Counted from the stretch's first letter, positions 51,949 through 64,000 are shown. The stretch: 64,000 nt of DNA from Rutidosis leptorrhynchoides (GCF_046630445.1 NC_092333.1:712953001-713017000), one strand, 5' to 3'. Notes: a model not told the origin generated them from the sequence alone. Program-made: numbers and translations.

Positions 51949-53902
51949 CAAATAAGGTAAACGGGTTCACGAATGAAGAGGTACGCCTTCGCCTATTTCC
52001 TTATTCTTTAAAAGATAAAGCAAAGCGTAGGTTTTTGTCCTTACCCGTCCGGAGTATCACTACTTGGGCGGTGATGAAAAAGAAATTCCTTGAGGAATTC
52101 TACCCGATAAGTAAAACTTCAGATATGCGTATACAAATTAAATCTTTTAGGCAATTGCCAGGTGAAATTTTTCATGAAGTATACGAACGTCTGAAGGAAT
52201 TACTTAGATCTTGTCCTCACCACGAAATACCAAAATGGGAACTTGTAAAAGTTTTTTATGATGGTTTTGACTCACAAAATAGACGATTCCTATTAGCGGC
52301 TAGTGGTGGTGTGTTTATGACTCGAAGTAGTGAGGATGAATGGACATTTTTCGAGCAATTGAGCAAGGGTTCAAAAACCCAAGCTTCGATTGCACGGCAA
52401 ACTTACAATCCTTCCTATGTTAACCACGTGTCTAACTCGGGAGGTTTGACTAGGAATTTAGAAAAGGAATTAGATGAGATAAAGATGTTGCTTCCAATGT
52501 TTAACAACCCGAACCAGGGTGGTAGTGTTAATTTTGTGCAGGTTCAGGATGTGTGCTCGATATGTGGTGATGCTTCTCATTATGCAAATGGTTGCCATTA
52601 GGGATAGAAGAGCAAGTGAACGAGGTTCAAGGGCGGAAGTATGATCCATATTCCAATACCTACAACCCAGGGTGAAGGAATCATCCGAACTTCAGCTAGA
52701 ACAACAACAACACATTGAATGCACCAAAGCAACACCAAACCCAATACCCGAACAAATTTCAAAACAACAACCAATATCAAATGCAAAACCAAAACCAAAA
52801 CCAAAACTAAAACTTGTCTCAAAATAATCAACAAAGTCAATCCTAAAGCACGGATGCTAGGTTGGAGTCATTTATGGAAGAGATGAATAAGACTTTGGAA
52901 ATTTAAAATAAGTCAATTGCGGCATTGGGTAAGCAAATTGGTCAAGTGGCGGAGAAAAAGGCAACACGAGAATCGGATACAATTCCGAGTTATACATTGC
53001 TTGACCCGAATCATGAATCACAAGGAAGAGAACATAAAGTGAACATGGTGGGCACTTTAAGGAGTGGAAAGACATATGATAACAAGGTAAAAATGCCTAG
53101 GAAATCAGAAATCGAGTATGGTCCAGGCAAGTCTCCTATTTTACATGATTTGAGTAATAATGTTAATGAAGTTGTGGTGGATTTTGGGGTTGGGTTAAAT
53201 GTTGAAAAATCGAAAATTTTCAAAATTGGGGAAACAGATGTGGAGACTAATATCGTTCCATTCCCCAAGGCTTTGGAGTCCCCGAACCAATTTCCTTATG
53301 GCAAAAAGGGACCAAAAACAGATGATATGTGAGAAACATTTAAACAAGTAAAAATCAATATTCCACTTACTGATGCAATCAAACAAATTCCAGCATATGC
53401 TAAATTTTTAAAGGATTTGTGTGTTCAAAAACGGAAACTAAATGCATCATTGCCCAAAAAGGTAAAATTGACTGAAAAAGTGAGTGCGGTCATTTATGGT
53501 TCACTTTCACCGAAGTTTAAGGACCCGGGGACACCATTAGTTTCGGTTACGGTGGGTAATGTTAATGTCAAAAAGGCTTTATTGGACTTGGGGGCTAGTA
53601 TTAACATACTTCCATCAAGTTTTGTTGATCGGTACAAGTTGGGAACTTTAAAACAAACTGATATTCTCATTCAACTTGCAGATCGGTCAATGAGAACTCC
53701 AAGGGGTATGTTGGAAAATGTGATTGTGAAAGTGGAAGACTTTTATTACCCGGTAGATTTTATTGTTATGAACATTGAGACCAACTTTAGGGAGATCCAA
53801 CCAACGATCATTCTTGGTCGTCCATTTTTGGCCACAATTGATGCTCTCATCAATTGTAGAACCGGAGTTATGGACATTTCTTTTGGTAATAAGAGATCAT
53901 GA
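51949..53902 (+). pseudogene. Athila-type Gag, linker and complete protease region of element G, unit 3
   Basis: Gag is open from 51951 to TAG 52599-52601, the linker from 52925 to TGA 53330-53332, and the protease from that stop to TGA 53900-53902. Here the protease is complete at its C-terminal side, with ILGRPFLATIDALINC after DLGAS and LADRSMRTPRG, because no E LTR interrupts it. Frameshift and stop codons in the linker match units 1 and 2. In a normal Athila or Tat element RT would follow within a few hundred bases; it does not. Confidence 0.88.
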
Positions 53903-54745
53903 ATTAATATCTTTAATTCATTACATATCCCGGATGTCCATGATTATTTTTTGTTGGATACTAAACATAAACAGGTTCAAAAGTATGCACCGGATGTGAA
54001 AGAGAAAGAGGAGGTAAGGAAATTTAGTGAAGAGGGTATGACGAATGAATTTATGGAATCTCAATTAAGAACTAATGCAGAAATTTTGATGAGTCAACAA
54101 GAGTCGATTGAAAATTTTGAGCGCGAGTTGAAAAATCTGAGTCAACTTCATGAAACTAAGTTGAGTTCGTCTATTAGCACCACTTGTTTGTTACCGATCA
54201 AACAAGTGTCCACATTTATTGAGAAAGATGATAAGATGAAACATTTGGTAACTCCGAAGATGATTGAGCCTTACCGACCACCACCAATGAAAATATCAAA
54301 TGAACATATATCTAGTGATAACAAAATGGAGAATATGTGTGTTTGGAATGTGTCTGATGATACACTTGAAAAATCTGAAGAATCCAGTGGAAAAGTAGTC
54401 AAAGTAATAGAGGGAACTGTAGAAAAACTTGTAGAAAGGTTTGGAGGTCACAAGATAAAAATGAATAAGAATGTGAAGGTTAATTCTCAAGTTGATTATG
54501 AAGTGTCTTCCAATTTAGAGGATCTTGAAGGGCCTAAGTGTGGGGGAGACAATGTAAACCCGCCACATAGTTCTGTGAGGCATGATAGTGAGTGTAAGGA
54601 AAATGGGGATGACCCGGTGATTGGTTGTTCTATGAGGAAATTACATATAAGGGTCCATGATGCTAGGAGTAGAAGAGACGACAGTTTGAGTAACCGTCTT
54701 GTACATAACTTGTCACCTAAAAAAAAGATAAAGTATTTGAGTTAA
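53903..54745 (+). pseudogene. Unrecognised frame of element G after the protease (about 280 codons)
   Basis: In the same frame as the protease, directly after TGA 53900-53902, it reads INIFNSLHIPDVHDYF and then a hydrophilic protein to TAA 54743-54745. The first ~20 residues correspond to the segment that follows the protease in OTA pols. The rest is Lys/Glu/Ser-rich with possible coiled coil (ESQLRTNAEILMSQQESIEN near the start) and no RT, RNase H or integrase motif. A polypurine-like AAGTGTGGGGG lies inside it at 54535. It may be the linker between protease and RT left after deletion of the enzymes, or sequence specific to a non-autonomous family. Confidence 0.55.
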
Positions 54746-56095
54746 TGCAAGTCGCCAAGGAATATGATGCGTGGTTGGAGTCTAAGTTGAGAAAAGTTAG
54801 AGTTAATGAAGATTCTCACAAAGCGAGAGAAGGAGGAATCTTCTACAGTCCCGGAATTGGCTGAAGTGGAGAAAGAGTCGCGTGCACGGCTCGGAAATAA
54901 AAACTGCACGAACTATGTGTAGAATTTGTAAGTCTCCTTTATTTTATTTTTACTTTATTTCTATTTTATTTATTTAGTTATATGAACTTTGTGGGTATGT
55001 TCACTGCAAGCCCTCACGAGACAAAACTCGTCCACCCGAGGGAATCGGGTGATTCAAAGGCTTCTTGCACATGCTAAGTGTAAGCGGGATCCCTACGAAA
55101 GTGGGCTAGTTAGATTTTATGTTTTCTTTTGTTTTGTAAGAATAAAGTTGGATGGAAGGAAACATGTTATGTGATGAAATGGGGAGTCAGTGTGCTTGTT
55201 ACGGTTGTTATGGAAGTTGATTTTATCCCCAGGTAATATTGTTCTTTTTCTTCTTCTCTTTGTTCAAATTCCTCACTTTTACTTAAAAATTATTTTAACA
55301 TGCATACGATTACGTAACATGGTTTAAGTGTGGGGGGAGAAAGAAATTTGCACATTTGGCTTAGCTTTAAAATGTTTGTTGTTCAAAGGTTTTATGAAAT
55401 AAATGATTTTAATTGCCTAGGTGGTCAAATTTTTAATTTTAAGGCTATAATTAAGATGTTGACCCATGAGAGTACCCATAGTGGTTAAGAATTATCTTGG
55501 AAGTTTTCAAACTTGGCCGGTGAGGAATGATAGTGTTAGGCAATCTATTGAATGCATTTGACCTTGTTGACCTCGCCTTGTTAACTTTAAGAGATTGTAT
55601 TCTCATGGAGAAGAGAAAGGATGAAAATGAGATCCCATTGTTGTATTCTAGGTAACATGAATGATAAAGAAACACTTTAGGATTTTCTTTTTAAACCATT
55701 TTTTTTATTTTTTATTTTACACCATTTTTAAGCCAGTTCACCCAGGTCGTTAGTACACGATTGTGTACTAGAATCAAGTAGTTACCATTAGCAGTCTGAA
55801 CCTTTAGAATAAAAACCAAAGAAAAATCAACTTTCTATTCCTACCCTTAATTTTTGGTTATTAATGTCGAATTTAATCCTACTTTATCTTGTTTAGACAT
55901 AGTAACATTAGGTGACAACGTAACTCATTTTTGCTAAGACATTATTGGTTTAAATTAGAATTTCAATTATAACTGGCTATGATTTTATAGTGTTTGTGGC
56001 TTTTTGACTAATTCGACTCAGAGTGGTCACCTAGGTTCCACATTGGATTCCACGATTTACTCATTGGTACATAAGTACATAATCATAATAATCGT
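54746..56095 (+). other. 3' non-coding region of element G, with polypurine tract
   Basis: No supported gene. AAGTGTGGGGGGAGAAAG at 55326-55343 is a good polypurine tract. What follows (55344-56095) has no LTR start that I can confirm. It is either more 3' untranslated sequence or the start of the G LTR, cut by element H at 56096. ATCGT at 56091-56095 would be one target copy of H. Confidence 0.5.
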
Positions 56096-58340
56096 TGTAA
56101 CACCGGCCATTTTTTTATAACACGGCGGAAGTCTTATTTAGTAAAACCACAACCTTAATTACATTAGTACAAAAACCATTTAATTACGCTTACTTTAACA
56201 AATGGTGTTACGTTATTACAAACATGGTTACAAAAGCCCACATCAGAGTTCCAAGTCAAACATGTCTTCTTCATCGTGTTCCGATCCCAGTGGCAGTAGC
56301 TAAACCTGCAAGGGGAGGAATGTGGGGGATTAGCGCACTGCTAAGTGAATGGAATCTATCTACAGATTAAGCTTAAGCAATCCATCATACAACAATCATC
56401 TAACAAGCTTACAACCATCAAGCATACAAACAATGACAATATGAGGATCAGCGGCTTGTACGGGCACACGACCTAGCTGATCGGACTAGGATCTACCGAT
56501 AGTCCTTCCTACCAATCTCTGCATAACTATCCAAATGCAACACATGCGTTCTTCTATGCTATACTAACAGGCTGTAGGACTTGGACTCAACCTCCCTTGG
56601 AATGGTTGACCTCACACGAACTTCAACTGCCCTAGGAATGGTTGAAAGTCCCCAACTGCCCTAGGAATGGCTGGTGTCAAACGCAGTGCACATATACAAC
56701 ATATATAGATCACATAGCATGCAACTATCCACCTAGCATGGCAATCACTACACAACATAAGGTAATCAGAGTAATCCATAGTAGCATGATTTGCTACTTA
56801 AACTCTATCCGAAGATAGACTCACTCACCAATTACCAGTAACTGAAGATTCTCAGAGGTCTAATCTTTCTGAGTCTTCTCTTTCTCTTTTCCACCTAAGA
56901 ATAGACATAATCAAGTCAGTAATCATGTCTTGATATCATTCCAACAACAAGACAATAGCATCAATAAACAAGCACTTGAACACTTAATCAATCTGACATG
57001 TCAACCATACGAGTGACACTCATCCGCACGTCTGAGAAACCTCAACCGTGCGGTTGACACCTCACTCGTACGTTTGGTCCTTGGCCAAATATATAATTAG
57101 ACAACAGTAGATCCGTACGGTTGACCATACGAGTGACATATGACTCGTACAAGTCACATCTCAACCGTACGATCCAACTCTCAAATATAACAGTTCAAGT
57201 AACCACTCACTCGTGCGGTTCACCATGCAGTTGACCGCCTCAACCGTACGTGTGAAGGTTTACTGGTGAGGTTGAAAAGGAACATCAACAGCAACATGTA
57301 ATGACATTTTCCAACCTATATTCATCATATATTCATTCATTCATAAGCCTATATCAAGAATTCAACCCATAATAACATAATAACGCATGCACACTAGACA
57401 CACACGCGAATACCTCTATTTCTAAACCAAATACATTTTTATATAGCTTCTAAAAAGTTTACCATTGAAAAGTATTTTTCATTACAATTTCAACGATACT
57501 TGATTCATCAAAAAGGGAGTTACGGTGTGAAAGTTATGACCAAAACAAGTTTCCACAAAGCTGACCGGTGCTCACACGCGTGGCTGAGACCTCACTCATG
57601 CGAGTGAGTCCTCACTCGTGTGGTTGACCCTCAAACATGTGGTCACTCATACGAGTGACCTGTCACTCGTGTGGGAGCTGAAGAACAGCCCATGCACGCT
57701 GATTTTTGCCATTTTGGCCCAAAAACTCGATTTTTGCAAGTTCTAACATCAAAACCACTTCCAAAACATCATATAAACTATATAGCAACTATTTCTAACA
57801 TCAATTAAGCATAACAAACACATAATCATCAAGATTCAAGCTCATATTCATCAAAAACCCATTTTACACCCCAAACCCAATTTCTATAAATTAAAGCACG
57901 AATTCAATCAATCAAACCTGGATAAATGATCACAAGGATGATAATAATCACTCCTTAAAGTCTCTTGATTCAATTTCTAGCTTGGATTAGATTAGGGTTT
58001 TGTGAAGGAGATGAAGTAGATACGAGCTTCTTTTTTGGAAGTTTGAAGAAATGGATGGAAACATCCAGATATTACACACTAAATGGGTTTAAAACCCATA
58101 CCCCACAACACACGGGTATTTACCAGTTATCTAAAATCTTTCGTACTTAATTTGGCAACCCTAACGGAGTCTAAATTTAACAAACGAACCATTTCTGTGA
58201 CCCTTGTCACAAACTGGTCTTAACCACATTTTCAATTAATAATAAACATATTATTAAAATAAAAGCATATTTTAAACACAATTATAAACCTAAGGGCAAT
58301 TAGGTAATCTTACTTCTAACCCCGGTTTCAGTCTGTTACA
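56096..58340 (-). mobile_element. 3' LTR of element H
   Basis: 2245 bp with termini TGTAACA and TGTTACA. It contains repeats of AACTGCCCTAGGAATGG near 56620-56680. Two clusters of degenerate CGTACGGTTGACC/CATACGAGTGAC motifs lie at about 57000-57260 and 57570-57670. Small open frames inside have no coding support. Confidence 0.93.
57000..57670. repeat. Two clusters of degenerate CGTACG / ACTCGTACG-GTTGAC motifs in the H LTR
   Basis: Variants of CCGTACGGTTGAC, CATACGAGTGAC and CACTCGTGCGGTTGAC recur over ten times, partly as inverted copies because CGTACG is a palindrome. A less repetitive gap at about 57270-57560 separates the clusters. Confidence 0.7.
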
Positions 58341-58362
58341 AATCCACTCCCCTTAAAGAGAT
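58341..58362 (-). promoter_or_regulatory. Polypurine tract of element H
   Basis: On the minus strand CTCTTTAAGGGGAGTGGATT directly precedes the 3' LTR. This is the common Tekay form of the plus-strand primer. Confidence 0.85.
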
Positions 58363-61300
58363 TCCGTCCTCAGAATCTGGTCTTGGTCAAATAGATGAGG
58401 GTAACGAGTCTTCATTAACTCTTCTGTCTCCCACGTCAAGTTAGACCCTAAGCTGTGTTTCCATTCTACGAAAACCATCGGGATCTCTTTCTTTCTTAAC
58501 TTAGTAACCTTTATATCAACCACTCGAATTGGTTCCTCAACCAACTTGTTACTCAAATCAACTTTAAGATCCTTAATTGGCAAAATTTGCATTTCATCGT
58601 CCACCTTTCACTTACGTAAGTAACACACATTGAAGGTATTATGAATACCAGCTAACTCTGGCGGAAGATCCAGTACCACTTTTTGATCATTCAGAATCTC
58701 ACTAATTGGAAACGGCCCAATATACCTTGGCGCGAGCTTACCACGTTTACCAAATCTGATGACCCCTTTCCATGGTGAAACCTTAAGATACGCACGATCA
58801 CCCACATTAAAAGTTACCGGACATCTACGCGGATCTGCATACATCTTTTGTCTATCTCTGGCAGCTTTTAACTTTTCTCGCGCAATAGCAACTTTTTCGG
58901 CTGTCATTTGAACAATTTTGGGACCAGCAAACTGTTTCTCTCCAGCTTCTAACCAACAAGTTGGAGTTCTGCAATGTCTGCCGTACAACATTTCATAAGG
59001 CGGCATTCCTATGCTCGAATGATAAGAATTGTTATACGCAAATTCAACCAACGGCAAATGTGTATCCCACGAACCACCATATTCTAATACACATGCTCTC
59101 AACATATCCTCTAGCGTCTGTATCGTTCGTTCACTCTGACCATCTATCTGAGGATGATAAGCTGTACTTAAATTCACACGTGTACCCAGATTCTGTTGTA
59201 AACTGTTCCAGAAGTTCGACACAAACCTTTAGGATTTCTTTCAGAAACTATAGATAACGGCACACCATGACGACTAACCACTTCTTTCACATATAAATCT
59301 GCTAACTCACTCAATGACGCTGTCACACGAGTAGCAAGAAAATGAGCACTCTTGGTCAAACGATCAACTATTACCCAAATCATATCGTGTTTTCTCTGAG
59401 ATCTAGGTAATTTTGTCACAAAATCCATCGTGATATGCTCCCATTTCCACTCTGGAATCTGTAACTGACGCAACGAACCGTATGGTTTCGGGCGTTCTGC
59501 CTTCACTTGCGCGCAAATATGACACTTTTCAATAAAACGAGTGATGTCTGTTTTCATAGTCCGCCACCAATACACTGATTTCAAATCATGATACATCTTA
59601 TTACTGCCTGGATGTACTGTCAATCTGGATTTGTGAGCTTCAGTTATGATCAAATCCCTCAAGTCTCTAAGCATAGGCACCCATATACGGTTATTTAAAG
59701 TCTTAAGTCCACGAGAATCATCAATTAGGTCAAATTTTCGTTTAGTCATAAGTTCAGATTTAATATGTTCATCCTCCAAAGCACAGGCTTGAACGGTTCG
59801 TAATTGATCGATCAAATATGAAGTTATACTCAAACACAGAAATTTCACATTCTCATCAGAATTTTTATGACTTAGTGCATCTAATACGACATTTGCTTTA
59901 CCTGGATGGTACTTGATTTTACTATCGTAGTCTTTAATCAACTCTTGCCACCGTCTTTGACGCATATTCAATTCTTTCTGAGAGAAAATATATTGTAAGC
60001 TCTTGTGATCTGTACATATTACACAATGTGTCCCATACAAATAATGTCTCCATAGCTTCAGAGCAAACACTACAGCAGCCATTTCTAAATCATGTACAGG
60101 ATAATTTCTTTCATGAACTTTCAGCTATCTAGAGGCGTACGCGATCACTTTATCTCTTTACATCAATACACAACCCAACCCGGCGAAGGACGCATCACAA
60201 TAAACCACGAAGTCATCTAAACCTTTTGGTAATGCTAACACTGGAGCCTGACATAATAACCGTTTCAAAGTCTGAAAAGCCTTTTCTTGATCATCACCCC
60301 ATCGAAAAGTTATGTCTTTTCGAGTCAACTTAGTCAACGGTCCCGCTATTTTTGAGAAATCTTTTATGAACCTTCGGTAGTAACCAGCTAATCCCAGAAT
60401 ACTCGTAATTTCTGTCGGATTTCTTGGCGATTTCCGATTCATAACCGCATCAATCTTAGATGGATCGACTTTTATACCCTCAGCACAAATTACATGACCC
60501 AAAAACTGCACTTCTCTCAACCAGAATTCACACTTAGAAAATTTTGCAAATAACTATTCATGTTCAACACATTCAACACCTATCTTAAATGTTCAACGTG
60601 CTCGGCCTCTGTCTTTGAATACACTAATATGTCGTCTATAAACACAATCACGAATTTATTTAGAAACAGATGACACACCCTATTCATCAGATCCATGAAG
60701 ACTGCTGGCGCGTTCGTTAACCCAAACGGCATGACCAAGAACTCATAATGACCATACCTAGTTCTAAACGCTGTCTTCGGGATGTCAGATTCTGCAACTC
60801 TAACCTGATGACACCCAGATCATAAATCTATCTTGGAGAAGTATGAAGCACCCTTCAACTGATCGAATAAATCATCTATTCTAGGCAGCGGGTACTTATT
60901 CTTTACTGTTCTCTTATTCAACTCCCGATAATCTATACACATACGCATGGTACCGTCTTTCTTTTTAACAAATAATACTGGTGCACCCCAAGGAGAAGAA
61001 CTCGGTCTAATAAACCCACGATCCAATAGCTCCTGAATTTGTGACATCATCTCACAAATTTCTGACGGCGCTAAACTTTACGGGGCTTTGGCAACTGGAG
61101 TGGCTCCAGGCACCAATTCAATCTTATACTCTACTTCTCTTATCGGCGGTAACCCTGGTAACTCGTCTGGAAACACTTCCGGAAACTCTGAAACTACCAG
61201 AATATCGGCTATCGCTTTCTTTTCTTTCTTACCATCTACTACATAAGCTAGGAACGATTCACATCCTTTGGATAAGGATTCTTGGCTTTCATCATTGATA

Positions 61301-61940
61301 TCAACAGAAAATTATACCCACCCCGTTCCCCTCGGGCTATAACAAGGGTTCCATCAGCCAAACGAAAGGAAATCATTTTCCTATCGCACTTAATACTAGC
61401 TCTAAGTGGGCTCAGCCAATCCATTCCTAACACTACATCAAAACTAAGAATGGGTAACACTAAACAAGTCATAGGAAATGACTTTCCTTCAATATCAATA
61501 CTAACCCCGGTCATAAACGTTGTGACGGGTGTAATCTTTCCATCACCTACCTCTACTTTAACCGATTCAGGCAGCACAGTAGCAGGTAAGTTCAATTTAG
61601 CACAAAAGTCTAATGACATAAAAGACTTATTCGCACCACAATCAAACAATACATGAGCAGGTATTGAGTTGATTAAAAACATACCAGTGATAACATCGTC
61701 AGTTTCAGTAGCCTTTTCAACTGACATCTGAAAAGCTCTGGCCTCTGCTGTGGGAGGGTTCCTCCTCTTCTGCCCACTCGAGGCAGTAGACCCTCCAACT
61801 GATGCTGAACGCACACCTGACCCTACCCCGGAACTCATACTCTTGGACAGACAACTTATAGCATGATGCCCTGGTTGATGACAACTCCAACACACATTTC
61901 CTGGAAACGAACACCTTTGAATCATGTCCTCCTGCACCAC
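58353..61940 (-). pseudogene. Pol of element H: zinc knuckle, PR, RT, RNase H, integrase, chromodomain; multiply broken
   Basis: The pieces, from 5' to 3' on the minus strand, are these. 61940-61248 carries a second CCHC knuckle and a protease whose active site reads DCG instead of DSG, ending in a frameshift. RT runs from about 61250, with TAA at 61078-61080, TGA at 60820-60822 (a CGA position), FIDD at 60631-60642 and TAG at 60580-60582. RNase H lies at 60520-60158 and 60082 onward. Integrase in 60082-59174 has its HHCC finger and first Asp, but the usual SDRD motif reads SERNP and a frameshift follows. 59222-58608 carries the catalytic Glu (DGQSER) and ends at TGA 58608-58610. The chromodomain is 58604-58353. 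Confidence 0.92.
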
Positions 61941-63069
61941 ATCTCAGACATCTTCTGACAGCCTCTGAGCATTGACCACTATGTGTAGACTTACAAGTGT
62001 GGCACCAACTCCCTCTACCTGATCCAGACCCTGAACCACTCTGTCGACTCTTACTTTTCTGTCTAAACCCAAACGATTTCTTCGACTTATCACTGGATTG
62101 ACCACCCGTTTGACCACTCGGAGTCATCACACTCCCTGTCATCATTCCTATTGCTGCTTTCAAATCACTTTCTACCATTCTAGCTATAACAAAGGCCTGA
62201 GACAAACTGGTCGCCATCCTTACTGACATTCTGTATTCTGGCAAGATCACATTAACAAAATGTTGAATTCTTGATGCTTCATCTGGTACCCACTGAGATA
62301 CAAATATCAACTTATCCATAAACTGACCAATCACTTCATCAATTGACATCTGAGGCGTCATTCTCATTTCTAAAAACTCAGTCTTCAATCGGTTAAGATC
62401 GAACGAGTAACAATACTGTTCACCAACTTTCCATTTAAATTGTTCCCAAGAAATTTGCTTAACATTCTCCTTTGGAATACTTGACGTCAACGCAATCCAC
62501 CAAACCATAGCTCTACCCTTTAGCAATCTACAAGCATACATAACCCGTAACTTCGGTTCACATTGACAGGCTTCCAAAGCCTTTTCGACCTCCATTAACC
62601 AATTCATAGTTTCTGTCGGGTCAGAACTTCTCGAATACTCTGGGGGTTTGCAATCTAAGAACTGTTTGTAAGTACATTTCTTATGGGGTTGAACAAATGG
62701 TTGTTGGAACATCTGTGTTTGGTACGGGTTCATTAACATTGGATTTTGATAAGGGAAAGTATTTTGTGGTGGCATGTAGTATTGTTGAGGTGGTTGATTT
62801 TGCATTGGGTATTGGAATTGAGTCTGGTTCATGTTGGGTACTGTTTGAGATTGTGTTGTTGGAAATCCAGGTGGCGTATCATCATTTCCTGCAGGATTTA
62901 CCAACTCAAGCTCAATAATTTTATCCTGAGCTTCTTTCAGTTTACTCTCTAACTCATGTATATAACTATGTTGATCATCATCATCATCATCAGACTCAAC
63001 ACCCTCGTCTGGTGCTCTGTATGTTTCAGGGTTTGTCGGGCCGGTAGCGTTTGCATCTCTGTTAGCCAT
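61717..63069 (-). pseudogene. Gag of element H, frameshifted after the first knuckle
   Basis: I choose the ATG at 63067-63069 (MANRDANATG) because the frame upstream runs into the primer-site region. An acidic Asp run and a coiled-coil-like ELESKLKEAQDKIIELEL are followed by a Gln/Pro/Met/Tyr-rich stretch. The capsid core follows (YKQFLDCKPPEYS, WLMEVEKALEACQC, LKGRAMVWW). Basic and Gly/Ser-rich residues precede a CHTC-type knuckle and a CLRCGAGGH start. Then one base is lost near 61905 and the correct continuation is in another frame (from 61940). About 430 residues, a normal Tekay Gag size. Confidence 0.88.
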
Positions 63070-63236
63070 ACCTGTGCTACAAAACAACTCACACAAAAGC
63101 TTAGTGGATAACGGGTTAGCTCTACACAACTAACGTACACGTATCCCTGCATTCACTTAGCCCCACCCACAAACATGTTTGACTACACTCAGGGTTTGAG
63201 AACAAGAAACATGCATGTACTTGCTGTCAAACCTAT
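63070..63236 (-). other. Leader of element H
   Basis: Short untranslated stretch between primer site and gag ATG on the minus strand. No other feature seen. Confidence 0.7.
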
Positions 63237-63248
63237 GCTCTGATACCA
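63237..63248 (-). promoter_or_regulatory. Primer-binding site of element H
   Basis: GCTCTGATACCA on the plus strand, TGGTATCAGAGC on the coding strand, three bases from the LTR. Perfect initiator tRNA-Met complement. Confidence 0.93.
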
Positions 63249-63251
63249 ACT

Positions 63252-64000
63252 TGTAACACCGGCCATTTTTTTATAACACAGCGGAAGTCTTATTTAGTAA
63301 AACCACAACCTTAATTACATTAGTACAAAAACCATTTAATTACGTTTACTTTAACAAACGGTGTTACGTTATTACAAACATGGTTACAAAAGCCCACATC
63401 AGAGTTCCAAGTCAAACATGTCTTCTACATCGTGTTCCGATCCCAATGGAAGTAGCTAAACCTGCAAGGGGAGGAATGTGGGGGATTAGCGCACTGCTAA
63501 GTGAATGGAATCTATCTACAGATTAAGCTTAAGCAATCCATCATACAACAATCATCTAACATGCTTACAACCATCAAGCATACAAACAATGACAATATGA
63601 GGATCGGCGGCTTGTACGGGCACACGACCTAGCTGATCGGACTAGGATCTACCGATAGTCCTTCCTACCAATATCTCCATAACTATCCAAATGCAACACA
63701 TGCGTTCTTCTATGCTATACTAACAGGCTGTAGGACTTGGACTCAACCTCCCTTGGAATGGTTGACCTCACACGAACTTTAACTGCCCTAGGAATGGTTG
63801 AAAGTCCCCAACTGCCCTAGGAATGGCTGGTGTCAAACGCAGTGCTCATATACAACATATATAGATCACATAGCATGCAACTATCCACCTAGCATGGCAA
63901 TCACTACGCTACATAAGGTAATCAGAGTAATCCACAGTAGCATGATTTGCTACTTAAACTCTATCCGAAGATAGACCCACTCACCAGTTACCAGCAACTG
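63252..64000 (-). mobile_element. 5' LTR of element H, cut by the window end
   Basis: The first 749 bp of the expected ~2245 bp, aligning without gaps to 56096-56844. The other ~1.5 kb and the second target copy lie beyond 64000. Confidence 0.93.

Larger units (their letters stand above)
44400..53780 (+). repeat. Tandem block, unit 3 of 3 (9381 bp)
   Basis: Same order of parts, starting with a 122-bp E LTR tail (44400-44521). At 53781 the Athila sequence continues (protease to ILGRPFL and beyond) where units 1 and 2 jump to the E LTR. This marks unit 3 as the original right copy. Confidence 0.93.
56096..64000 (-). mobile_element. Tekay chromovirus LTR retrotransposon on the minus strand (element H), right end outside window
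   Basis: Two copies of an LTR starting TGTAACACCGGCC flank a minus-strand gag-pol. The left LTR (56096-58340) is the 3' LTR and the right one (from 63252) is the 5' LTR. The first 749 bp of the two copies align without a gap, and I count about 18 differences (near 2.4%). The internal region is 4.9 kb, with primer site, gag, pol, chromodomain and polypurine tract in the expected order. The coding part carries several stops and frameshifts, so this copy is defective. Confidence 0.95.

Noticed and set aside
57965-58150. Possible host exon in the H LTR
   Set aside because: It is within the LTR boundaries and has no splice or domain support.
61890-61940. Programmed gag-pol frameshift in element H
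   Set aside because: The shift falls inside the second zinc knuckle and other shifts and stops follow. Tekay elements normally use a single frame, so this is decay.

Overview
The window is plant nuclear DNA made entirely of LTR retrotransposons nested in one another. I found no host gene, rRNA, tRNA or CRISPR array. The lineages are Ty3/gypsy: Tekay-type chromoviruses (integrase followed by a C-terminal chromodomain, LTRs over 2 kb) and Athila/Tat (OTA) types. All readable primer-binding sites match the 3' end of plant initiator tRNA-Met. The AT-rich sequence and the wording of the Tekay proteins resemble elements common in large-genome Asteraceae. That assignment rests on recollection of the family, not on a search.

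Layout. 1-2298: right end of a Tekay-like LTR (element C) inserted in an Athila ORF1-like reading frame. 2299-7470: the 3' part of that Athila-type element (B), ending in its 3' LTR. 7471-7811 and 18352-20861: a decayed Tekay pol (element A), split by a young full-length Tekay element D (7812-18351). D has 3.24/3.25 kb LTRs, a 5-bp target duplication TTCGA and an almost intact PR-RT-RNaseH-INT-chromodomain frame, but no capsid or zinc knuckle. 20862-21807: left part of the 3' LTR of A. 21808-31795: a complex of element E, a non-autonomous element (partial internal, LTR, internal, LTR). E shares its leader and pre-LTR motif with D but has no pol and carries only a 168-codon frame. 31796-33142: a Tekay LTR remnant, probably the rest of the A LTR. 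From 33143: a non-autonomous Athila derivative (G) with gag, protease and an unrecognised frame but no RT or integrase. 56096-64000: a decayed minus-strand Tekay element (H), whose right LTR runs off the window.

The most striking structure is a direct tandem triplication of a ~9.4 kb composite block: 25655-34971, 34972-44399 and 44400-53780. Each copy joins the last 122 bp of the E 5' LTR, the whole E interior, its 3' LTR, the Tekay LTR remnant, and Athila G gag plus protease. Both internal junctions are the same and show a 3-bp microhomology (AGA). The left copy keeps the full E 5' LTR and the right copy keeps the continuation of G, as expected for an in-place tandem amplification. The copies differ by scattered substitutions and by (AT)n length, so the event is recent but the copies are not identical.

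Inferred order: G is oldest; A inserted in G; then B (itself hit by C), D and the E complex inserted in A; H inserted in the 3' part of G; the triplication is among the latest events. Hand-counted LTR divergence is about 1% for D, about 1.3% for E and about 2.4% for the visible part of H.
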